Below, one piece after another: positions 25,591 to 34,860 of a stretch of 64,000 nucleotides of DNA; the stretch's first letter is position 1, and each line of letters starts with the position of its first letter. This DNA is from Campylobacter suis. GTDB taxonomy: Bacteria; Campylobacterota; Campylobacteria; Campylobacterales; Campylobacteraceae. A program made the translations under genes and the position numbers. The stretch lies in assembly GCF_905120475.1 (NCBI RefSeq), contig NZ_CAJHOE010000001.1, positions 558,001-622,000 on the forward strand. The letters run 5' to 3'. The notes under the pieces are model-generated. The model did not search any database. It was not told the DNA's origin and saw only the letters and a program-made list of their open reading frames with translations.

Positions 25591-27804
25591 ATGAAAAAGT
25601 GTTTTTATTATAAGATAAGTGGTTTGGTGCAAGGTGTTGGATTTCGTCCATTTGTGTATAATCTCGCGTTGGAATTTGAGCTATTCGGCGAGGTTTTTAA
25701 CGATGATGAGGGTGTGAAGCTTACGCTATTTGGTGAAATTTCTGACATTAAGAGCTTTGAAGATGCGCTTTTTGCAAGGCTTCCAGCCCTTGCAAGGATA
25801 GATGAGTTTGAAAAAGTTGAGCTTTTTGATAAGAGTTTTAGCGAGTTTAGTATCATAGCTTCGCGCTCAGCTACAAAGCACGCGCCTATTTTACCAGACT
25901 TTGCGCTTTGTAGCGACTGCGAGCGTGAGTTTTTTGACCCTGCAAATGCACGCTATCACTATCCATTTATAAACTGCACTAACTGCGGGCCTAGATTTTC
26001 CATCATAAAGGCACTGCCATATGATAGACCAAACACCACGATGAGTAAATTTGTGATGTGTCAAAGCTGTCAAGATGAGTATAAAAATCCACTAGATAGA
26101 CGCTATCACGCACAGCCTATATCTTGCCCAAAGTGCGGTCCAAAGCTAGTTTTAAAAGATAAAAACGGCTCTGTGATAAAAGAGGGCGATGAGAGCGTAT
26201 GCAGGGCAGCTGAGCTCATAAAAGAGGGTAAAATTTTAGCCATAAAGGGACTAGGTGGCTTTCATTTGGTATGCGATAGTGCAAATTACGATAGTATAAA
26301 GACTTTACGCGAGCGAAAAACTCGCCCAAGTAAGCCGTTTGCCATAATGTGTAAGGATATAAAAATGGCAAAAGAGCTAGCTTTTATCTCTCAAGCTGAG
26401 GAAAAAATTTTAACTTCAAACCTAAAGCCAATAGTCATATTAAACCCAAAACCAAACTCACTACCTTTAAATTTAGCACCAGAGCTTAATAAAATAGGTA
26501 TATTTTTACCAAACACAGGGCTTCATCTTTTGCTTTTTAGCTTTTTACAAAACGCCATCATAGCCACATCTGCAAATATATCTGGCGAGCCTATTATATA
26601 TAATGAAAAGGATTTACTAGATAAGCTTGGCGGGGTCATTGACTTTTACCTTGATAATGATAGAGAAATTTACTCGCCAAGCGATGATAGTATAGTTTTT
26701 GTAGCAGACGATGAGCCGATATTTTTACGAACAAGCCGCGGAGTAAATCCAAAATTTATACACACTAGCCTTAAAGATGAGCGCACGATCTTAGCGGTGG
26801 GTGCTGAGCTTAAAAATCAATTTGCGATTTATAAAAACGGCGAGATAATGATAAGCCCATACATCGGCGATCTAAAAAATATCGCAACATTTGAGCGTTT
26901 TTTAAACCTTATAGAGCTATTTAAACAAACTTATGAGCTTAAATTTGATGAGATAGTAGCAGACCTTCATCCGCATTTTTTAAACCTAAAATGGGCAAAA
27001 GAGCAAGGCTGTAAGATAACGCAGATACAGCACCACTACGCGCATTTGCTCTCTGTTATGTTTGAAAATGACTTAGATGTAAGCAAGCGCTATCTTGGCT
27101 TTTGCTTTGATGGCACTGGATATGGAGATGATGGAAAAATTTGGGGTGGAGAGGTCATGAGGCTTGATAAAAATGGCTATGAAAGGGTGCTAAAATTTGA
27201 TGAGTTTATGCTAATAGGCGCAGAAAGTAGCATAAAAAATATAAATCAAATAGCCCTTAGTATTATCTTAAAATATGACTTAGAGAGCAATGCTGGCGAG
27301 TTTTTAAGTCGTTTTGATAGCAAAAAGCTAAGCAATCTAAAAAAACTGTATGAAAACGGCAGTTCTTGCGTGGCTACAAGCTCCGTGGGGCGTATCTTTG
27401 ATGCGTTTTGTAGTATTGTTTTAGGGCTTGATAGTGTTAGCTATGAGGGTGAGGCTGGTATGAAGATGGAAAAATTTTATGATGATAGCCTAGATGTGAG
27501 TTATGATTTTAATATCATAGATGATAAAATTTGCTTTAAAAATGCCTTTGAAGGTGCTTTAAAAGATGAAAAAGCAACAGCTATAACCGCTTTTATAAAT
27601 GGACTTGCAAATTTAATATGTGATATTTGTGTGAAAGAAGATAGTGAAATTTTACTTGCTGGCGGTGTTTTTCAAAATAAAGCCTTATTAGAAAAAGTAA
27701 TAAATTTATTTAAGCAAAATAGCATAAAATTTTACATAAACAGGCAAAATCCAACTAATGACGCAAGCATAGCACTTGGTCAAATAGCTCATTTACTACT
27801 ATAA
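25591..27804 (+). CDS. hypF: Hydrogenase maturation carbamoyltransferase HypF
   Basis: The start is set at ATG 25591 (MKKCFYYKISG), 15 bases after an earlier in-frame ATG, giving 737 residues. Domains in order are acylphosphatase (GLVQGVGFRPFVYNLA, residues 10-25), two zinc fingers (CSDCEREFFDPANARYHYP, INCTNCGPRF; CQSCQDEYKNPLDRRYHAQ, CPKCGP), a YrdC-like domain (GKILAIKGLGGFHLVCDS) and a Kae1-like domain (QIQHHYAH, LLAGGVFQN). It makes the cyanide ligand precursor of the NiFe centre from carbamoyl phosphate, passing it to HypE. It serves both hydrogenases in the window. Confidence 0.95.
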   Translation: MKKCFYYKISGLVQGVGFRPFVYNLALEFELFGEVFNDDEGVKLTLFGEISDIKSFEDALFARLPALARIDEFEKVELFDKSFSEFSIIASRSATKHAPILPDFALCSDCEREFFDPANARYHYPFINCTNCGPRFSIIKALPYDRPNTTMSKFVMCQSCQDEYKNPLDRRYHAQPISCPKCGPKLVLKDKNGSVIKEGDESVCRAAELIKEGKILAIKGLGGFHLVCDSANYDSIKTLRERKTRPSKPFAIMCKDIKMAKELAFISQAEEKILTSNLKPIVILNPKPNSLPLNLAPELNKIGIFLPNTGLHLLLFSFLQNAIIATSANISGEPIIYNEKDLLDKLGGVIDFYLDNDREIYSPSDDSIVFVADDEPIFLRTSRGVNPKFIHTSLKDERTILAVGAELKNQFAIYKNGEIMISPYIGDLKNIATFERFLNLIELFKQTYELKFDEIVADLHPHFLNLKWAKEQGCKITQIQHHYAHLLSVMFENDLDVSKRYLGFCFDGTGYGDDGKIWGGEVMRLDKNGYERVLKFDEFMLIGAESSIKNINQIALSIILKYDLESNAGEFLSRFDSKKLSNLKKLYENGSSCVATSSVGRIFDAFCSIVLGLDSVSYEGEAGMKMEKFYDDSLDVSYDFNIIDDKICFKNAFEGALKDEKATAITAFINGLANLICDICVKEDSEILLAGGVFQNKALLEKVINLFKQNSIKFYINRQNPTNDASIALGQIAHLLL

Positions 27805-27890
27805 TATGGGCTATTTCTTAATTATATTAATTAATAAAATTTTTAAAAAAATTTATTAAAAATTAAAGCAAAATTTTAATCTTTACTAGA

Positions 27891-27896
27891 TATAAT
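27891..27896 (+). promoter_or_regulatory. -10 box upstream of hypB
   Basis: TATAAT sits 34 bases before ATG 27930, with AAGGA at about 27917-27921. hypF and hypB are 125 bases apart, so hypBCDEA-nik may have its own promoter. Confidence 0.5.
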
Positions 27897-27929
27897 TACA
27901 CTCAAACTACTTTAAATAAGGATAGTAAA

Positions 27930-28799
27930 ATGTGTAAAGACTGCGGTTGCTCTTTTGGCAACATTCACTCACACGAGCATACCCATGCTGATGGCACTAT
28001 TCACTCACACCATCACGATCATAGCGGCGAGCATACTCACGAGCATGGGGCTGGTTTTCATACTCATGAGCACACTCACGGCTCTATCACGCATACCCAC
28101 GAGCACGATCATAGCGGCGAGCACTCACACTCTCATCCTATTTTAAATGAGAGTAAAACGATAGAGGTGATAGAGAAAATTTTAAGCGCAAACGACAAAG
28201 AGGCTAGTGCAAATAGAGCCCATCTTGATGAGCATAAAATTTTATGTGTAAATCTCATGAGTAGCCCAGGTGCCGGCAAAACCACGCTTTTAGAAGCCAC
28301 TATAAAGGCAGATGAGTTTAAAATAGGCGTTGTTGAGGGCGATTTAGAGACTAACCAAGATGCTGATCGTATCATACAAGCAGGAGCAAAGGCGCACCAG
28401 ATAAGCACAGGTCAGACTTGTCATTTAGATGCATTTATGGTACATTCAGGGCTTCATCATCTGCCTCTTTCTGAGCTTGATGTCGTTTTTATAGAAAATG
28501 TTGGAAACCTAGTATGTCCTGCTAGCTACGATGTAGGCGCGCATTTTAATGTCGTGCTCTTATCTGTGCCTGAGGGTGATGATAAAATTTCAAAATATCC
28601 CGTGATGTTTCGCACGGCAGATCTAGTCATAGTCACCAAAACATCGCTAATGCCACACTTTGAGTTTAGCTTACAAAGGGTTAGAGATGAAGTAAGAAAG
28701 CTTAATCCAAAAGCCGACATCATCGCGCTTGATAGCAAGACGGGCGAGGGCGTTGATAAGTGGCTTAATTATTTAAAATTTAAAAAAGAGCTTAGATAA
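27930..28799 (+). CDS. hypB: Hydrogenase nickel incorporation GTPase HypB, His-rich
   Basis: The 289-residue protein has an N-terminal MCKDCGC metal site, then a His-rich segment (residues about 13-68, roughly 23 His, with an HDHSGEH unit twice) that can store or bind nickel, then the GTPase domain: Walker A SSPGAGKTT, VVEGDLETNQDADR, IENVGNLVCPA and TKTSL. It delivers nickel to the large subunits with HypA. Its TAA overlaps the ATG of hypC by one base. The His-rich insert is longer than in many HypB proteins. Confidence 0.95.
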   Translation: MCKDCGCSFGNIHSHEHTHADGTIHSHHHDHSGEHTHEHGAGFHTHEHTHGSITHTHEHDHSGEHSHSHPILNESKTIEVIEKILSANDKEASANRAHLDEHKILCVNLMSSPGAGKTTLLEATIKADEFKIGVVEGDLETNQDADRIIQAGAKAHQISTGQTCHLDAFMVHSGLHHLPLSELDVVFIENVGNLVCPASYDVGAHFNVVLLSVPEGDDKISKYPVMFRTADLVIVTKTSLMPHFEFSLQRVRDEVRKLNPKADIIALDSKTGEGVDKWLNYLKFKKELR

Positions 28800-29107
28800 T
28801 GTGCCTTTCTATCCCTTCAAAAGTGATCGAAATCGATGAAAATAACTTTGCCACAGTTGAGACTCTAGGTGTTCGCCGTAAGGTCACGCTTGATCTTATC
28901 GGTGAGCCTGTAAATGTGGGTGAGTATGTGCTTATCCATGTGGGATACGCGATGGAGAAGTTCGATACAAAATACGCCCTTGAAAGCCTTGAAATTTATA
29001 GAAAAATGGCTGAGGATATGAAAAACGGCGAGATTGACGCGAGCGAGGGCGATATGGGGCTTGATGAAATGATAAACTCATCAAAGAAAAACGATGGATT
29101 TAATTAA
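28799..29107 (+). CDS. hypC: Hydrogenase assembly chaperone HypC
   Basis: The 102-residue protein begins MCLSIPSKV with the essential Cys2, which carries the Fe(CN)2CO unit together with HypD. The VGEYVLIHVGYAMEKFD segment is family-typical. It overlaps hypD by 14 bases. A single HypC would have to serve both Hyf and Hyd large subunits; no second HypC/HybG-like gene is visible in the window. Confidence 0.95.
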   Translation: MCLSIPSKVIEIDENNFATVETLGVRRKVTLDLIGEPVNVGEYVLIHVGYAMEKFDTKYALESLEIYRKMAEDMKNGEIDASEGDMGLDEMINSSKKNDGFN

Positions 29108-30185
29108 CGATTTTCGTGATAAAGATCTCATCCTAGCACTTAGCAAGCGCATTATAGCAACTAGCAAAAGAGCGCTAAATATCATGGAAATTTGTGGTGG
29201 ACATACGCACTCTATCATGAAATTTGGGCTTGATAAGCTAGTGGGTGAGAATGTAAATTTTATCCATGGTCCGGGCTGTCCTGTGTGTGTTATGCCAAGG
29301 GCTAGGATAGATGAGGCGATAAAGCTTGCAAGTATGGATGATAGCATACTTTGCACGCTTGCTGATATGCTTAGAGTGCCTGGCTCTTTTACAAGCTTGC
29401 AAAAACTACGTGCTGAAGGGCGCGACATAAGGGCACTTTACTCGCCGCTTGATTGTATTAAAATAGCGCAAGAGCACCCTGATAAAAAGGTCATATTTTT
29501 TGCGATAGGCTTTGAGACCACAACGCCAATGAGTGCAAATTTAGTCCAAAAAGCTCTTAAGCTTGGGCTAAAAAATTTATTTTTTCATATTAATCATGTG
29601 AGCGTTCCAGCGCCTGTTAGAGCCATAATGGATGATAAAGATGTAAGGATAGACGCATTTTTAGGGCCAAGCCATGTGAGCGTGATAACGGGATATGAAA
29701 TTTATGAAAGTATTGCAAGAGATTATAAAAGGCCTATCGCTGTTAGCGGATTTGAGCCACTTGACATTATGCATAGTGTGCTAAATTTAGTCTCTCAGCA
29801 AAACGATGAGAAATTTGAGGTCTTTAACCAATACGCAAGAGTCGTAACAAAAAGCGGAAATTTAAAGGCAAAAGAGCTTATGGCGCGCTACTTTGAGCCG
29901 TGTGAGTTTGAGTGGCGAGGACTTGGCGTGATAAAAGATAGCGGGGTTAGGCTAAAAGATGAGTTTGGCTTTTTAGACGCTAGAAAGGTCTTTGACTGCG
30001 AGGTCGTAAGCAAGCCAGAGAGTAAGGCCTGTATCTGCCCTGAAATTTTACGCGGTAGAGCAAAGCCCTTTGAGTGTAAGATCTTTGCCAAAGCTTGCAC
30101 GCCACAAAGCCCTGTGGGATCGTGTATGGTGAGTGGCGAGGGTGCTTGTGCGGCGTATTATAAATACGCAAAAAGAGCGCAATGA
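29094..30185 (+). CDS. hypD: Hydrogenase maturation protein HypD
   Basis: The 363-residue iron-sulphur protein has the family motifs EICGGHTHSIMKFG (near 38), GPGCPVCVMP (near 60), FAIGFETTTP (near 130) and the C-terminal Cys group CICPEILRGRAKPFEC and PVGSCMVSGEGACAAYY. HypD supports assembly of the Fe(CN)2CO unit with HypC. It starts inside the end of hypC. Confidence 0.95.
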   Translation: MDLINDFRDKDLILALSKRIIATSKRALNIMEICGGHTHSIMKFGLDKLVGENVNFIHGPGCPVCVMPRARIDEAIKLASMDDSILCTLADMLRVPGSFTSLQKLRAEGRDIRALYSPLDCIKIAQEHPDKKVIFFAIGFETTTPMSANLVQKALKLGLKNLFFHINHVSVPAPVRAIMDDKDVRIDAFLGPSHVSVITGYEIYESIARDYKRPIAVSGFEPLDIMHSVLNLVSQQNDEKFEVFNQYARVVTKSGNLKAKELMARYFEPCEFEWRGLGVIKDSGVRLKDEFGFLDARKVFDCEVVSKPESKACICPEILRGRAKPFECKIFAKACTPQSPVGSCMVSGEGACAAYYKYAKRAQ

Positions 30186-30203
30186 AAAACTAAAAGGATA
30201 AAA

Positions 30204-31196
30204 ATGGGCGAAAAAATTTTACTTTCTCATGGTGGTGGTGGAGTGCAGATGAACTCGCTCATAGAGGATGTGATATTTGAGGTGTTTGATAATGACATCT
30301 TAAGGCAAAACAACGATAGTGCAGTGCTTGGAGAGTTTAAAAACCTAGCCTTTAGCACAGATAGCTTTGTCGTAACTCCGCTTTTTTTTAATGGAGCTGA
30401 TATCGGTAAGATCGCAGCTTGTGGCACTATAAACGACCTTGCGATGGTTGGAGCTGAGGCGAAGTATCTAAGCTGTTCGCTTATCATTGAAGAGGGGCTT
30501 GATATAGATGAGCTTAAAGCCATTCTTAGCTCACTTGCAAGCGTGGCAAAGCAAAGCGATGTCAAGGTCGTTTGTGGCGATACAAAGGTAGTGCCAAAAG
30601 GCAAGTGTGATAAAATTTTTATAAACACAAGTGGAGTTGGCAATATCATACATAGCTGCGAGACTAGAAATCTAGTAAGCGGGGCTAAAATTTTGCTCTC
30701 AGGCGATGTCGGACGGCACGGTGCTGTCGTGCTTGCAAACAGAGAAGAGTTAGAGCTTCAAAGCGATTTAGAGAGTGATTGCAAGAGTTTAAAGGGCGTT
30801 GTTATGGAGCTTTTAAATGCTGGCATAAAGCCGTTTGCTATGCGAGATGCTACTCGCGGGGGGCTTAGTGCTGTCTTAAACGAGTGGGCTAAATTTTCGC
30901 GCCTTGATATTTTGGTGCGAGAGGCTGATATAAAGGTAAGTGATGAAGTTACTGGCATTTGCGAGCTTTTTGGCTTTGAGCCTTATGAACTTGCTAATGA
31001 AGGCACCTTTGTGCTTGCTGTTAGCGAGCAAGATGAGGCTAGAGCGGTTGAGATACTGCGTAAATTTGATATGAATGCAAATGCGATTGGAGAAATTTTA
31101 GATGTAAAAGGAGGCAATGTCATTTTACAAACTGCGTATGGATCGAAGCGATTTTTAGAGCCACCAAGGGGCGAGCTTTTACCTAGAATTTGCTAA
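30204..31196 (+). CDS. hypE: Hydrogenase maturation protein HypE
   Basis: The 330-residue protein of the PurM/AIR synthase fold starts at ATG 30204 after AAGGAT. It has SHGGGGVQMNSLI at the N-terminus, STDSFVV and GDTKVV for nucleotide binding, and ends PRIC, the invariant C-terminal Cys that is carbamoylated by HypF and dehydrated to thiocyanate. It is followed four bases later by the SD of hypA. Confidence 0.95.
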   Translation: MGEKILLSHGGGGVQMNSLIEDVIFEVFDNDILRQNNDSAVLGEFKNLAFSTDSFVVTPLFFNGADIGKIAACGTINDLAMVGAEAKYLSCSLIIEEGLDIDELKAILSSLASVAKQSDVKVVCGDTKVVPKGKCDKIFINTSGVGNIIHSCETRNLVSGAKILLSGDVGRHGAVVLANREELELQSDLESDCKSLKGVVMELLNAGIKPFAMRDATRGGLSAVLNEWAKFSRLDILVREADIKVSDEVTGICELFGFEPYELANEGTFVLAVSEQDEARAVEILRKFDMNANAIGEILDVKGGNVILQTAYGSKRFLEPPRGELLPRIC

Positions 31197-31205
31197 GGAG
31201 TGTTT

Positions 31206-31547
31206 ATGCATGAGCTTAGTATAGCGCAAGATCTGATTAGACTTTGTGAGAAAAATGCCAAAGAGCAAAATACTAAAAAGATCGTTGCGGTGCATATAAA
31301 GATAGGACGGCTTAGTGGAGTTGAGGCACACTATTTACAAAGTGCTTTTGATGTTTGCAAGTGTGAAAGTATCTGCGAGGACGCAGAGCTTATCATAAAA
31401 GTGCAAAACATCGTCGTTAGCTGCCAAGAGTGCGGTAAGGAAAATGAGCTTAGCAAAAATGAGTTCATTTGTCCTAACTGTGGCTCGCAAAATTTATCTG
31501 TCATAGACGGTGAGGATATGCAGCTAATGCGACTTGAGATGATTTAA
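31206..31547 (+). CDS. hypA: Nickel insertion protein HypA
   Basis: The start is ATG 31206 (MHELSIAQDLI) with AAGGAG five bases before it; GTG 31200 in frame lies within the SD and would displace His2, the nickel ligand. The 113-residue protein carries a zinc site CQECGKENE and CPNCGSQ near residues 75-95. It hands nickel to hydrogenase precursors with HypB. It is the last hyp gene before the nickel transporter. Confidence 0.95.
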   Translation: MHELSIAQDLIRLCEKNAKEQNTKKIVAVHIKIGRLSGVEAHYLQSAFDVCKCESICEDAELIIKVQNIVVSCQECGKENELSKNEFICPNCGSQNLSVIDGEDMQLMRLEMI

Positions 31548-31565
31548 CCCCAAAAAAGGATACTT

Positions 31566-33116
31566 ATGAAAAAAATATTTTTATGCGTGGCTTTTTTACT
31601 ATCTACACTTTTTTCAGAGCAGACGCTAAATTTTGCAATGTCAAAAAATGTCGGCGAACTAAATCCGCACCTTTATTCACCAAATCAAATGTTTGCTCAA
31701 GATATGGTTTATGAAAGCTTAGTAATATACGGCGATGATAGCAAGATATATCCGCATTTAGCGCTTTCTTGGGAGATTTTAGATAATGGCAAGGTGTATA
31801 AATTTAAGCTTCGTGAGGATGTGAGCTTTTCAAATGGCGAGAAATTTAACGCAGCAGCTGTAAAGGCAAATTTCGACGCGATACTTGATAACCGCAAGCG
31901 ACATGCTTGGCTTGAGCTAGCAAATATCATAACCGATATAAAGGTGGTGGGCGAGTATGAGGTTGAGCTTTTAATAAAAAATGCCTATGAGCCGACATTA
32001 AAAGAGCTAAGTCTTATAAGGCCGTTTAGATTTATAGCGCCTAGTGCGATGATGGATGGCAAGACGAAAGATGGTATAAAAGCGCCCATTGGTACCGGTG
32101 TGTGGAAGCTTGTAAAAAGTGAGCAGGGCATTAGTGATGAGTTTGTGAAAAATGATCTTTACTGGGGCGAAAAGCCACATTTTCATAAACTTCTTGGCAA
32201 GGTTATACCAGAGCCAGCAACAAAGATCATTGCTCTTAAAACAGGCGAAATTTCTTTAATATACGGTGATGAGCAAGTCCCGCTAGATACATTTAATAGC
32301 CTTAAAAACGAGTTTGGCACGATAAGCTCTGAGCCACTTTTTACCCTTGCTGTCGCACTAAACTCAAATAAATTTCCAACCGATAGCAAGGTTGTCAGAA
32401 CAGCTTTAAATATGGCTATAGATAAAGACTTAATAATGAAAAAGATCTTTTTTGATATACAAAAAAAGGCTGATTTTTTATTTAACAAAAGTTTTGAAAA
32501 TACCGATATTAACGCGCACCCTTATGCTTTTGATCTAAAAAAAGCAAATGAAATTTTAGAAAATGATGGCTGGGTTTTAGGCAAAGATAAGATACGCTAC
32601 AAAGATGGCAAGGCGCTTAAGATTGAGCTCATTTACATAGGTACAAACGGCGTTCAAAAGTCTATGGCTGAGATAATGCAGTCGTATTTTAAGAAGATCG
32701 GCGCGGTGCTTGACATAAAAGCTGATGAGAGCTCTATCTTTTATAAAAAGCAACGCACTGGCGACTTTGGCGCGATATTTAACTCCACTTGGGGAGCACC
32801 TTACGATCCTGTGGGCTTTTTAGCGTCTATGAGACTTCCATCGCATGCTGACTATCAAACTCAGCTTGGGCTAAAGGACAAGGCTTTAATAGATGAAAAA
32901 ATCGGGCAAATTTTAAGCTCACTTGACCCAAAAACTAAGCGCGAGCTAACCCATGAAGTCCTAAACAAACTACATGAGGAGGCTATCTATATCCCTATAA
33001 CATACGAGACAAATAAGGTGATATTCAGTAAAAATTTAAGTGGCGTAACAACTAGCATACTTAAAAACCATGTCCCATTTGATAAGATGAAATTTATAAA
33101 CTCAAGCGAGAAGTAG
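31566..33116 (+). CDS. nikA: Nickel/peptide-type ABC substrate-binding protein (NikA-like)
   Basis: The 516-residue periplasmic protein has an N-terminal signal (MKKIFLCVAFLLSTLFS). It belongs to the SBP_bac_5 family: GELNPHLYSPNQMFAQDMVYESLV, KLREDVSFSNGEKFNAAAVKANF, and near the C-terminus FNSTWGAPYDPVGFL and EAIYIPITYETN, close to NikA motifs. Placement directly after hypA argues for nickel, probably as a chelate, rather than peptides. Its stop overlaps the GTG start of nikB. Confidence 0.85.
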   Translation: MKKIFLCVAFLLSTLFSEQTLNFAMSKNVGELNPHLYSPNQMFAQDMVYESLVIYGDDSKIYPHLALSWEILDNGKVYKFKLREDVSFSNGEKFNAAAVKANFDAILDNRKRHAWLELANIITDIKVVGEYEVELLIKNAYEPTLKELSLIRPFRFIAPSAMMDGKTKDGIKAPIGTGVWKLVKSEQGISDEFVKNDLYWGEKPHFHKLLGKVIPEPATKIIALKTGEISLIYGDEQVPLDTFNSLKNEFGTISSEPLFTLAVALNSNKFPTDSKVVRTALNMAIDKDLIMKKIFFDIQKKADFLFNKSFENTDINAHPYAFDLKKANEILENDGWVLGKDKIRYKDGKALKIELIYIGTNGVQKSMAEIMQSYFKKIGAVLDIKADESSIFYKKQRTGDFGAIFNSTWGAPYDPVGFLASMRLPSHADYQTQLGLKDKALIDEKIGQILSSLDPKTKRELTHEVLNKLHEEAIYIPITYETNKVIFSKNLSGVTTSILKNHVPFDKMKFINSSEK

Positions 33117-34051
33117 TGTTTAAATTTATCATAAAAAGAGTTATTTTACTTGTGCCGATGATGTTTATCGTTAGCCTTTTTATCTTTATGATACTAAGGC
33201 TAAACGGCACGGATGCGGCGATGAGCTACCTAAATGCCTCAGGTATCTCACCGACTGATGAAGCACTCGCACACGCAAGAGCGCAACTGTATCTTGACAG
33301 ACCCATCTTAGAGCAATACACCATGTGGCTAAAAGACGCCATAAGCCTAAATTTTGGCACTTCATACATCACGGGGCGAGCTGTGATAGATGATGTGGCG
33401 TATTACTTTCCTGCGACATTAAAGCTGGCTGGTCTTGCGCTGTTATTTACGGTGGGATTTTCCATACCGCTTGGGATACTTTCAGCTTTGTATAAGGATA
33501 AATTTATAGATAGGGCTGTTAGGATGTTTTCATTTGTCGGGGTTTGCATACCAAATTTTTGGCTTGGGTTTTTGCTGATTTTGATATTTGCGGTGAAATT
33601 TGAAATTTTCCCGCCCTTTGGCATAGGTGGCATAGAGCACATCATACTGCCCGCCATAACCATATCACTTATGAGTATCGCGATAAACTCATGCTTAATC
33701 CGCGCAAATATCCTTGAAGTAAAAGAGCAGCGCCATGTCATGTATGCAAAGGTGCGAGGAATTTCAAAGCTTACCATACTTTTTCGCCATATCTTTAAAA
33801 ATGCCTCGCTTCCTATCGTGACTGCTCTTGGCATGCACCTTGGCGAGCTTGTAGGCGGTGCGATGATAGTGGAGAGCGTTTTTGCGTATCCTGGCATTGG
33901 CATGTATGCGGTTGAGGCTATTATAAATAACGACTATCCAGTCATTCAGTGCTTTATCTTACTAATGGCATTTAGCTTTATCATCGCAAACATCATCATA
34001 GATGTGATCTATGCCTACATCGATCCTCGTATCAGAATGGGGATAGCATGA
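33116..34051 (+). CDS. nikB: Nickel ABC transporter permease NikB-like
   Basis: It starts at GTG 33116 inside the stop of nikA. The 311-residue protein of the DppB/NikB family has about six spans, with MFKFIIKRVILLVPMMFIVSLF at the start, LDRPILEQYTMWL, and the EAA-like loop MYAKVRGISKLTILFRHIFKNA. Forms the membrane channel with NikC. Overlaps nikC by four bases. Confidence 0.85.
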   Translation: MFKFIIKRVILLVPMMFIVSLFIFMILRLNGTDAAMSYLNASGISPTDEALAHARAQLYLDRPILEQYTMWLKDAISLNFGTSYITGRAVIDDVAYYFPATLKLAGLALLFTVGFSIPLGILSALYKDKFIDRAVRMFSFVGVCIPNFWLGFLLILIFAVKFEIFPPFGIGGIEHIILPAITISLMSIAINSCLIRANILEVKEQRHVMYAKVRGISKLTILFRHIFKNASLPIVTALGMHLGELVGGAMIVESVFAYPGIGMYAVEAIINNDYPVIQCFILLMAFSFIIANIIIDVIYAYIDPRIRMGIA

Positions 34052-34860
34052 AAAAATTTGGAGTTTATTTTGCATTTTTTATGGCATTTTTGCTGATTTT
34101 TATAAGCATTTTTGCGCACTACATAGTCCCTGCTGATGTGAATGAGGTTGATTTACTGCTTAAGTTTGAAGGCATTTCAAGCGAGCACTTTTTAGGCACA
34201 GATCATCTTGGGCGAGATGAATTTTTTAGACTTTTGCTTGCTACAAGTGTATCTTTAAAGGCCGCTTTTTTAACGCTATTTTTGATAATTTTTATAGGTG
34301 TGTTTATAGGTGGTGTGGCTGGCTTTGCAGGGGGCAGGGTGGATCAAATTTTTATGAGAATTTGTGATCTGTTTTTTAGTGTGCCTACGCTGATACTGGC
34401 TCTATTTTTGGTGGGAATTTTAGGTGTTGGACTTACAAATATCATCATAGCCATCGCGCTTTCTCACTGGGCATGGTATGCAAGGATCGTGCGAAGCATA
34501 GTTTTAGGCCTTAAAAATAACGAGTATGTCATGATAAGTGTGACATCTGGTGCTAGCTTTTGGCAAAATTTTAAAAAAAATATGCTAAAACCGATAATCT
34601 CACAATGCCTCGTCCTAGCCACACTTGACATAGGTCATATCATACTTCACATCTCAGGGCTTAGCTTTCTTGGGCTAGGGGTTAAAGCGCCAACACCTGA
34701 GTGGGGCGTGATGATAAGTGACGCGAAGGAGTATATTTTTAGCCATCCTGAGTTGATATTTTACCCTGGTTTTATGATATTTTTGTGCGTGATGAGCTTT
34801 AACATTATAGGTGAGTATCTGTGTGAAAAATTTGATGTTAAGCATTTGGAGCATCCGTGA
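34048..34860 (+). CDS. nikC: Nickel ABC transporter permease NikC-like
   Basis: The 270-residue protein of the DppC/NikC family contains HFLGTDHLGRDEFFRLL, a typical DppC signature, about six spans, and the coupling loop YVMISVTSGASFWQNFKKNML. Overlaps at both ends with its neighbours show tight translational coupling in nikABCDE. Confidence 0.85.
   Translation: MKKFGVYFAFFMAFLLIFISIFAHYIVPADVNEVDLLLKFEGISSEHFLGTDHLGRDEFFRLLLATSVSLKAAFLTLFLIIFIGVFIGGVAGFAGGRVDQIFMRICDLFFSVPTLILALFLVGILGVGLTNIIIAIALSHWAWYARIVRSIVLGLKNNEYVMISVTSGASFWQNFKKNMLKPIISQCLVLATLDIGHIILHISGLSFLGLGVKAPTPEWGVMISDAKEYIFSHPELIFYPGFMIFLCVMSFNIIGEYLCEKFDVKHLEHP

Noticed and set aside
28010-28130. CRISPR-like or tandem repeat array
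   Set aside because: The repeats are codons for a His-rich protein segment in hypB, without regular spacers.
27955-28146. Small ORF inside the His-rich part of hypB
   Set aside because: A frame artefact of the CAT/CAC-rich repeat.
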